Below, in pieces: positions 56,896 through 64,000 of a DNA stretch of 64,000 nt; position 1 is the first letter of the stretch; every line of letters begins with the position of its first letter. Source of the stretch: Ophiosphaerella korrae (Eukaryota > Ascomycota > Dothideomycetes > Pleosporales > Phaeosphaeriaceae). The notes under the pieces are model-generated. The model was given only the letters and a program-made list of their open reading frames with translations, searched no databases and had not been told where the DNA came from. The stretch lies in NCBI GenBank assembly GCA_028456385.1, contig JALNQF010000009.1, forward strand, positions 248,001 to 312,000. Reading direction: 5' to 3'. A program made the position numbers and the translations under genes.

Positions 56896-57512
56896 ATGCC
56901 CCAGCCGCCCGGCCCAGTCCGCAGAGCGTGGTATCAATGGAAGATGCGCCGCTTTCCCTGGCGTCGCAAATGGCTCGTCGGTCTGCCGCCCCCCCCCCCC
57001 CCCCATTTATGTCTCGCCATCCATCCATTGACACATATCCAGGCTTCGATCTGCAGGGCAACACCTTCTGGGAATTCAAGGACGCCCTGCACGCTCTACG
57101 CAACCGCCGCATTGCACAGTATAGCAGAAGCACCCACTATGGCGACGTCAACGTATCCCGTTCGTCTCCCCCCTCACAATCACCACCACCAACCCCAGCC
57201 TGACATGTGCCAGCCTCGTGGATGCAGTGGCTCCGCCACACCCGCTTCGACCCGCCTACCCTCGCTGAACAGCAGCAGGACCTGGCGCGTCAGGACCGTA
57301 TCAAGGTGCTCGCATCGCAAGCAGACGCTCGCTGGGCCTCTCAGCCGTCAGCTCTAGACGCTCCCGACAAGGACCAGCCCGTGCAGATGCTGCAGTCGAG
57401 AGATTCCCAGAGGACAAAAGAGCCCAAAGACTCCCCCTGGAAACAGGCCGACGCCGGCAAAGACTGGCAGCCTCAAGGTTGGACTCCCACACCCACCAGA
57501 ACCAAAACCTGA
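56896..57512 (+). CDS. NDUFAF2-like complex I assembly factor
   Basis: Mitochondrial chaperone-like paralogue of complex I subunit B17.2 (NDUFA12), needed for complex I assembly. Exons 56896-56980, 57043-57159 and 57214-57512 give 166 aa in frame. The family core is W-x-x-K-x-x-x-FPWRRKWLVG (spliced) DLQGNTFWEF, then SWMQWLRHTRFDPPT. The C-terminal part is polar. The first intron contains a C run (56989-57004). The introns are supported by phase and by the core motif; the third-exon acceptor is inferred. Confidence 0.85.
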
Positions 57513-57976
57513 TGCTCCAACAACCGCACCCATAAACTGTTGGAACGAACTGGAAGCTCCAGCTTGCACGACTTTGTCATTTTGGCCTATCTGTATAATG
57601 TTTGTATTTGACCCAAACTTTACAGTATTCCGATATTCAAGGAAAGACCTTACCTCTGATGCCCATGGACACTAGGCGCACATTATTTCTTTATTACCAA
57701 GTTTCCAGCCATGCAAAACAACCACCCTCCCTGTTTTCAAAAATTCACCATAACCAGTGTTTTTAGCTTCCCATGTCTACTTGGATGGCTGGTTCACTAG
57801 CCACACTACCATTCAACATTATATATACGCACGAACTGTGGACCATTGCGGAATCACGCATACATATATATCCATGTCCTGTCTTGTTTTTGCCCTCCCT
57901 ACACTTTTCTTCTGCTGCTCTCAATCACGAAAACTACCATCTCACGCTTTCAACCTTTTCCAGCCAACTACTCATC

Positions 57977-58936
57977 ATGGCCGAGGGCTCTCAAGCCTCA
58001 ATTTACGCCCAGCTGTTGAATTTACCAGCCGAGGTTGTCAACCTTATTCTCAAGAGATTAATAGGTTCCCAGCGCATTCGAGTCCAAGTTTCACTCCTTC
58101 ATGAAGGCAGTGTGCGGCACCACGTCAATATCACATATCACTGCAAAAGTGACATCCTTGTCAAGGTTGGTGTCATACCAACACCACTTGTAGACCGATA
58201 TTGGTGTTTTCGCCTAGTATCCTGGCTCAAAGACGCAAAAGTCTTCACCCATCCCCGCTGATTTGGCTATAAGCCATTTTCTCCTTTCGCTCAGCCGACA
58301 TAGCAGACTACCTCCTTTCCAGTCTGTGCCTGAGGATTTTCGTCAAAAGTATGAATCGGCCCATACTACAATTCAGTCTCTCTTGATTCTTCAGTCTCTC
58401 CGGCAGTTACCACCTCGCAATTTCTGCCATGGCCTAGAAAATATTGTCCTTAGCTTCGACGCCCCGCTGTATTTCGACTTTTTTTGACGACGCCCTTCCA
58501 CCTTTCAATAACACCACCCGCTTTGTCCCTAGAGGTGCCGCAAGATTCCTTCAACGCACCAAGCCCCTCACTCTCCATTTCGGCACCGCTTACAGGAATA
58601 CCAATTGGTGGCTTGTTTTGGAGACGATGGTTTGGGAGAAAGTAGATGTGATAAATCATGTTTGCGACAAAGGCATCATAATAGACTGGATCTTGGAATA
58701 CGCATGGTCACATACTTTTATCCAGCACATCCCTGAGATCCATCTTACCGGTGATGTACAGGCTTGGGTCAAGGAAAAGTAGTGCGCAATTTTTGAACGC
58801 CAAATTCTATACAACAAGGCGCATCAGAGCAACGGCAAGGCGAATCCGTTTGTGGTGCACACGCCTGATACCGCTGCCATTGAGACGGATGTTGTACAAC
58901 GAACCTGTCATGCGCCATTGTAATTCATTGCATTTG
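57977..58936 (+). pseudogene. Broken F-box-like hypothetical gene
   Basis: Starts MAEGSQASIYAQLLNLPAEVVNLIL, an F-box-like motif common in fungal F-box/LRR-less proteins. The frame is lost by a shift near 58260 (HPR then stop, with ISHFLLSLSRHS in another frame), by one surplus T in a seven-T run near 58482 (APLYFDFF / FDDALPPFNN), and by TAG at 58780-58782. After the TAG the same frame continues with CAIFERQILYNKAHQSNGK to TAA near 58931. The pieces are collinear and read as one protein of about 310 aa. Homopolymer sequencing error could explain the T-run break but not all three. Confidence 0.6.
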
Positions 58937-60310
58937 GTCACTGGGCCATTGGAGAAGATCGCTTCATGTATCTCTATGTCATGAAGCTTCTTGAGACTTA
59001 GCAACAGCAATAGAAAATGCATTTCCTCCACCTTCCCAGCACCCATTGGCCTTGTATAATCTCTAGCCGTTTCTCAAAGCCCCATCCTACCTTGTTCAGC
59101 CACATTCAATCCATCTCTTTTACGCGTGGTACAAGTCGGTCCTTGTCCCTATTTTAACGTGCTCACGGTGCGCATGCCAGAGTAAGAGTAAGAGCATTAA
59201 GTGAGCTCCAAAATAAGCCGTTCTTAGCAAGATATTACGTCTAGGAAATTATATAGCCGTCCCGTCTTCGGCATTGAGGTGAGCTATTGTTTTACGATGG
59301 TGGTATTGGGCGTTTGGATGTTGGGCGACCGTGGAGATCAAGACCTCGACGAAGGTATGCATGAACATAAAGCTTCCGTGGGATCTCGAGACCGGTTGGA
59401 GGAACCCACTCAAACACTATGGATACGCTATTTCAGCCCTAGTCCACTCCATATATTTCTCTTCCGCCCACACCGAGGTTTCTACCATGAACCTAGCCAA
59501 CAAAAAAACTGACCATCTGACGCCATCACACTCTAACTAGTGTATTTACTTTTGCTATTCCAACCCGCACAGATACCAATATTGGGCTCTTGTGCAAGCA
59601 GTGTCCAATATACTTACCGATCCTGTCAGACATCCACGCCCGTGCGTGACGCACGTATATTAGCCACGACCAAACTGTCGGAACGATAGCATGTTGACTG
59701 GCATGCAGCATGCATAGTATGCTGTCAATCCGATAACCGGAAGAGATAGCCAGCCATCCAAATGCGTGGTTTCGATCTAACATGTCAAATATTTAGGAGA
59801 CACGTGTAACTTCTAAGGCGCGCGCACCGACAAGGAACAAATTGTATACGCAGGCTAAGGGCTTGGGCTGAAACGATGTTTTTGGCAGTTAGTGGAATTA
59901 TGCAACTATGGCGTTTATTGATCCTTGGTTTCTGCTGCTAGGAATTCATTTTTGCGTTCGTGGTTGCATGTCATCGCAACCTTGGAACCGTGGAAGCGTT
60001 CCAAGGTTCAGGTCGCCAACAAGGTCTTTGTTGCGTGAAACCCCATCCGATTCGGTGGGCATAAGCCATATTTTGGGTTGCTTATTATTGTGAGAAATGA
60101 GCTGTGGGAAAAAAATTGAGTGGCTTTCAAGGTTTGGCAGAGGGGCATTATGTGCCCACGCAGATCGACAACATGGTACCAGAGGCAAAATTTAGCATGC
60201 TGCGCCTAGGCAGATATGTATACTATCTAAACTTGATGTACCAACGCTAAATCTCCCTCACACATCCGACAAACTCAATGACCTATTTCGTGCAACGCCT
60301 CACATTGAGG

Positions 60311-60341
<31 letters not shown>

Positions 60342-62131
60342 ACCCCGGTTTTCGTTATTTCTTGGTAATCTACTTGCACCCATTGAGTAAGTTAGATTAA
60401 AGAGAGCAAAGGAGCAAGCTATTGAGATGTTCAAGAAGTTTGTGATTTCATGATGCACAGGTTCGTATCACGTGTCTGTCCCGCTAAGTGAGGCTCTTCG
60501 TGCACACTGAGCTACGTCTAGGCGCCATTAGCCTCATTCCTTAGATTCAATTACATGTGGACACCATAATGTGAGTAACACGATACTTCGAATGGCCTTT
60601 CAACACGCTGTTGCAGGCAGGTGCTCAATATTCCTTGCACGTGTGCCTTTTTGTTGGACTAGGCAGGACACAGCCACGCGAGATAGACACGCCCTTTTGA
60701 AGCTCCTCCAAAGTAGTCTGCGAGCCAGTACATGAATAACCAAATACAGCGTCCTTGTGACTTCGGGCTTAGACGGCTTGAAATCTTTTAAGAACACTCG
60801 CTCACGGTATCGACAGGGTGTAGACGACGACGAGCTATTCGTCATGAGGCCCTATCCGAAGGGTGTTATGTTGAGCAAGTATACAACTTGATCGCTGAGC
60901 ATATTAGTTTGTGGAGAAGAAAAGGACGTTTAGCCTGTCGCCAAAAAGAAACGACTAGGCGAGTTTTCCCCACCAGTCTGTGTGTGTGTGCAATATGCGG
61001 AGAATAACTGAGTCTCGACAAAAGCACTGCCGATTATCCCGCGGCATATTAGAGAGTGTCGCTCGGTACCACAGTATGAAAATACCATGCAAGACAGGCC
61101 CCCGCGGGGCGAATGATGCAGGGCAGGAGGATGTCGATTCCGGAGATAGATGAAATGCATGGATCCAAAGAGCTTGGTTTCGCTTGTTTCAACGCACTAC
61201 CATCAGCGTTGCTTTGGTATATTTTGTCGGTAATCGAACTGTGCGGACAAAAGCATTGATTGTGAATGTAAGACGCCATTACGCTCCATCTATTTGAGTC
61301 CAGTGCCGAGGTCCTATGATGTCGCCTGGATCGCATCGCATATGACGGCCTGTTTATGTGCTGGATGGAACAGGTGCCGACGGTACGATGCAATCTTTGT
61401 TCGTCACTAATCAAAAACGGAAATGAAAAAATAAAGCATGTCGCGTTTACGGGCTTCAGGGCTATGGTAGGAAGGACAAAGGCTATATGTGGTGTAGCCT
61501 CACTACGGCAAGTTCTGAAGGCCATCCTGTGTACGGTTTGGATGTATGTTACACCGGTTCGTGTTGGTACCCTGGTTCATGTTCACACGAGACACGCCTC
61601 TCCGCCAAGTTTCAGTTACTAGCGACCGTCAAGTTTGCAGATCAGCCTAGGGTAATTTTAGTGTATGCAAATGACTCTGAAAAGGATACTGTGCATCGTT
61701 CGAGGGCCGCGTTCTGTGACATGCGAGAGGACTCTATAACGTTGCATTTAGTACAAGCGATGATTCTGGTAGCACTAATAATGCTTGCATGGAGCAATTC
61801 CATATACGGCACAAGGAACGTACATGATTCCATGTTCTGTGGTACCCCTATACATAAGGGAGGTAGCGATGCTCGATTACAGAGGATGTTAGTAGGGCGT
61901 ACCAACTAAGAGAAGTAAAGCGCTAGGGTAAACAGCAAGATCAAATAGGCGAATTTTCTAGGAACTAGCATTTATTCAGATGCTACTCAGAAAATGCACA
62001 CCTCCCTGCATGTGAGTGACGACTATCTTGAACTTCTAAGACAAGAAAAAAATGCAGCCATGTCTTTATTACTCTCCGGATTTCGCAGAATGCAATATTG
62101 TATTTGCAGAGAACTATATACCGAGAGTCGC
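58937..62131. other. Gene-poor stretch, no gene seen
   Basis: About 3.2 kb. Frames such as 61049-61525 (-) and 61487-61909 (+) have no recognisable domain and overlap each other. A CA microsatellite sits at 60321-60341. I see no RNA gene. Confidence 0.5.
60321..60341. repeat. CA dinucleotide microsatellite
   Basis: About ten uninterrupted AC units preceded by an imperfect ACACACATAT stretch. Confidence 0.9.
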
Positions 62132-63420
62132 TTAGGCGGCGCCATTGTAAGCGAGGTAGTTCTTGGTGCTGCCCTTGAGGCCAGTGATCTTGTCCTTGAG
62201 AGCCAACTCCTGGAGGCGGGTGGACAGCGCAGCAGGTGTTTTCTTGCCTTCGAGAGAAAGGATATAGGCAGCAAGTCCAGCAACATGGGGGGTAGCCATT
62301 GAGGTACCGGAGATGGAGTTGGTACCACCGTTGAGCCAGGTGGACAGAACAGAGACACCAGGAGCGAGGATGTCAACAATAGTGCCATAATTGGAGAATG
62401 AAGCAAACCTGTCAGAGCTATCAGTTGCACCAACGGTGAAGACAGTAGGCTCAGAGGCAGGTGAAGTGTTACTGGCATCAGTGTTGCCATTACCGGCAGC
62501 AACGGCGAAGAAAATACCGGCAGTGACAGCGTTTGCAGCGGCGGAGTTGACGGTTGTCGAGCGAGAACCTCCTAGAGACATGCTACCAACAACGCCGTTG
62601 GGGCAGTTGCGGGTCTTAGCATCGTTTGCAACGAAGTTGATACCAGCAATGACACCAGAGTTGGAGCCCTACGAAAGTTTAGAAAATGCTTTTAAATATA
62701 TAAGGAGCCAAGGGAAACTTACTGAACCACTGGCGTCAAGGACCTTGACAGCATAGAGCGAAGCCTTCTTTGCAACACCGTAGGTCTTGGAGCCGATAGT
62801 ACCGGCACAATGAGTTCCGTGACCGTTGCCGTCGCTATTCGCACCATCGCCAGCAAAGTTGGAAAGGAAGGTGGCACGGCCCTCGAACTCGGGATGAGCG
62901 GTGTAGATACCAGTGTCAACAATATAGGCACAAGTACCAGCACCAGCAGTGCTGTCATAGGCGTACGAGTACGATCCTGTCTGGAGGGTCGAGTGGGAGA
63001 TACGGGAAAGACCCCAAGTGGAAGAGCTTTGAGTAACAACATCCTTCTTGTCGAGTCGGTCGAATTCGCCAAGATTAGCCTTGACAATAGCGTCTTGCTC
63101 AATATAATCAACCTATAGAATGTTAATGAATGGATATTGTAGGATAATTGTGAGGTTCATACGCCTGGGAGGTTGCGGATGAGATCGACAATATCGTCGG
63201 TCATGTCAGCAGCAAAGCCTCCAAAATTGCCGAAGGAGTAGACATGGGCAGGGTCCTTTTTCAAAAGCTCCAGAGCCGTGTCGACGAGTCCATTTAGGTT
63301 CTCGTTCTTCATTTTGACAATGTATCTTCCTGGAATGGGAGCACCGGCACGTGGGACGATGACCGGGGCCGGAAGCGCAAGTGCCATAGGCAAAAGCGCG
63401 AGAAGAAGTGAAAGCTGCAT
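62132..63420 (-). CDS. Secreted subtilisin-like serine protease (proteinase K type, S8A)
   Basis: Secreted alkaline endopeptidase. Exons 63420-63163, 63112-62723 and 62668-62132, with introns of 50 and 54 nt, give 394 aa in frame. The signal peptide is [17 protein letters not shown]. An inhibitor-I9 propeptide (YIVKMKN...VDYIEQD) covers about 30-105. The catalytic Asp is in [14 protein letters not shown], the His in [14 protein letters not shown] and the Ser in [13 protein letters not shown]. The oxyanion-hole Asn is in AVAAGNGN. Length and motifs match active cuticle-degrading or oryzin-type enzymes. The gene is isolated from its neighbours. Confidence 0.95.
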
Positions 63421-64000
63421 ATTGGCGGATTTTGAATGAAGGATGTTCTTGAAGCGAAGCTGCTGAAGACTGGCGCTGTTGGGCTGAGTATTGCTGTGCT
63501 CGTTGCCTGATGTTTTAGAATGGGTGTGTTGTACCTCTTATATAGACGTAATGGAAGCCCTGTAGTGGAAGCGAAATGTAAGAGGCAAATTCACCTTCCA
63601 ATAAGGATTAGCCGTCGGAGGCTGAACGGTAAGCGTGTTAGGCCGATGTACTTACAGTACAAGGTTTCGACAACAGCAGGCGATTTAACGTGATTGTGCC
63701 TTTGACCCCCTAGTTTGGGAGGTGGTACAGCGTTGCCCGGCACTATCACTCACCAAGGCACCGCAGTAGCGTTGATAGAGTGTGGTAGGGCCGTCTACGA
63801 GAAGGAAGGAGCAAAGCCTGAGCAAGAAAGTCAGATGTCCAAATCTTGGCAAGATGCAACAGATATTAAAATTGCTTACTGGTTTAGGGATGTGGATAAG
63901 ATCTCAAAGGGACATCAACGTAGAAGGCGCACAGGGGGTGCGATTGGACGTGGGGTGGATCGATCTGCGGCAGTGTAGAGCCTAATGCGAGGCCTGATAA
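63421..64000. other. Upstream region of the protease gene
   Basis: About 580 bases to the window end. It holds the presumed protease promoter; the open frames at 63715-63985 show nothing I recognise and may be chance. Confidence 0.45.

Noticed and set aside
56091..57203. 370-aa plus-strand frame overlapping the CH-domain gene
   Set aside because: It is antisense to a well-supported conserved gene and its end overlaps NDUFAF2-like exon 2; only the exon part is protein-like. It is a GC-rich shadow frame.
1..64000. CRISPR arrays, bacterial operons or prophage
   Set aside because: No regularly spaced repeats were seen; genes are intron-bearing and eukaryotic throughout.

Overview
The window is nuclear DNA of a filamentous ascomycete. 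The genes have short GT-AG introns (about 45-65 nt, a few longer) with CTAAY-type branch points. The gene set is typical of Pezizomycotina: a fungal NRPS, MFS and ABC transporters, a HeLo-type protein and an isochorismatase-AlkB fusion. A Dothideomycete is my guess from general gene style, not a proven assignment. Exon structures were built by hand; almost all give uninterrupted frames whose lengths sum to whole codons.

Accessory half (about 1-41 kb). A DHA2-type MFS pump and a secreted tyrosinase precede a hydroxamate siderophore-type cluster (5.4-23.9 kb). The cluster has an NRPS, an ABCB exporter, an ornithine-N-monooxygenase-like flavoprotein (SidA-like, strongly divergent), a SidF-type N5-hydroxyornithine acyltransferase ending in the peroxisomal signal AKL, and a SidI-type acyl-CoA ligase. 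Ten exact copies of ATCWGATAA, the consensus I know for the fungal iron-responsive GATA repressor (SreA/Sre1 type), lie only in this cluster: three before the NRPS, one before the ABC gene and six before the ligase. The proposed logic is that the ligase makes an acyl-CoA in peroxisomes, the acyltransferase puts the acyl group on N5-hydroxyornithine, the NRPS joins the units and the ABC protein handles export. No SidH-type hydratase is in the cluster. The NRPS has an unusual A-T-C-T-T-C layout with two near-identical tandem carrier domains.

From 24 to 41 kb there are a second ABCB transporter, a DHA1-type MFS, a decayed chitin-binding (CBM18) protein gene with stops that look like RIP, an AT-rich stretch, another decayed gene and a HeLo plus pseudokinase gene. 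Two 204-bp inverted copies of a solo-LTR-like element, each with a perfect 4-bp target duplication, sit at 24.6 and 39.1 kb.

Housekeeping half (about 42.8-57.5 kb): a mitochondrial TPR protein, an SRAP/HMCES protein, an isochorismatase-AlkB-GST fusion, a peroxisomal dienoyl-CoA isomerase, RACK1 with a U24-like C/D snoRNA in its third intron, U1 snRNP C, a calponin-homology protein and an NDUFAF2-like complex I assembly factor. A broken F-box-like gene, about 3 kb with no convincing gene, and a secreted subtilisin-like protease close the window.
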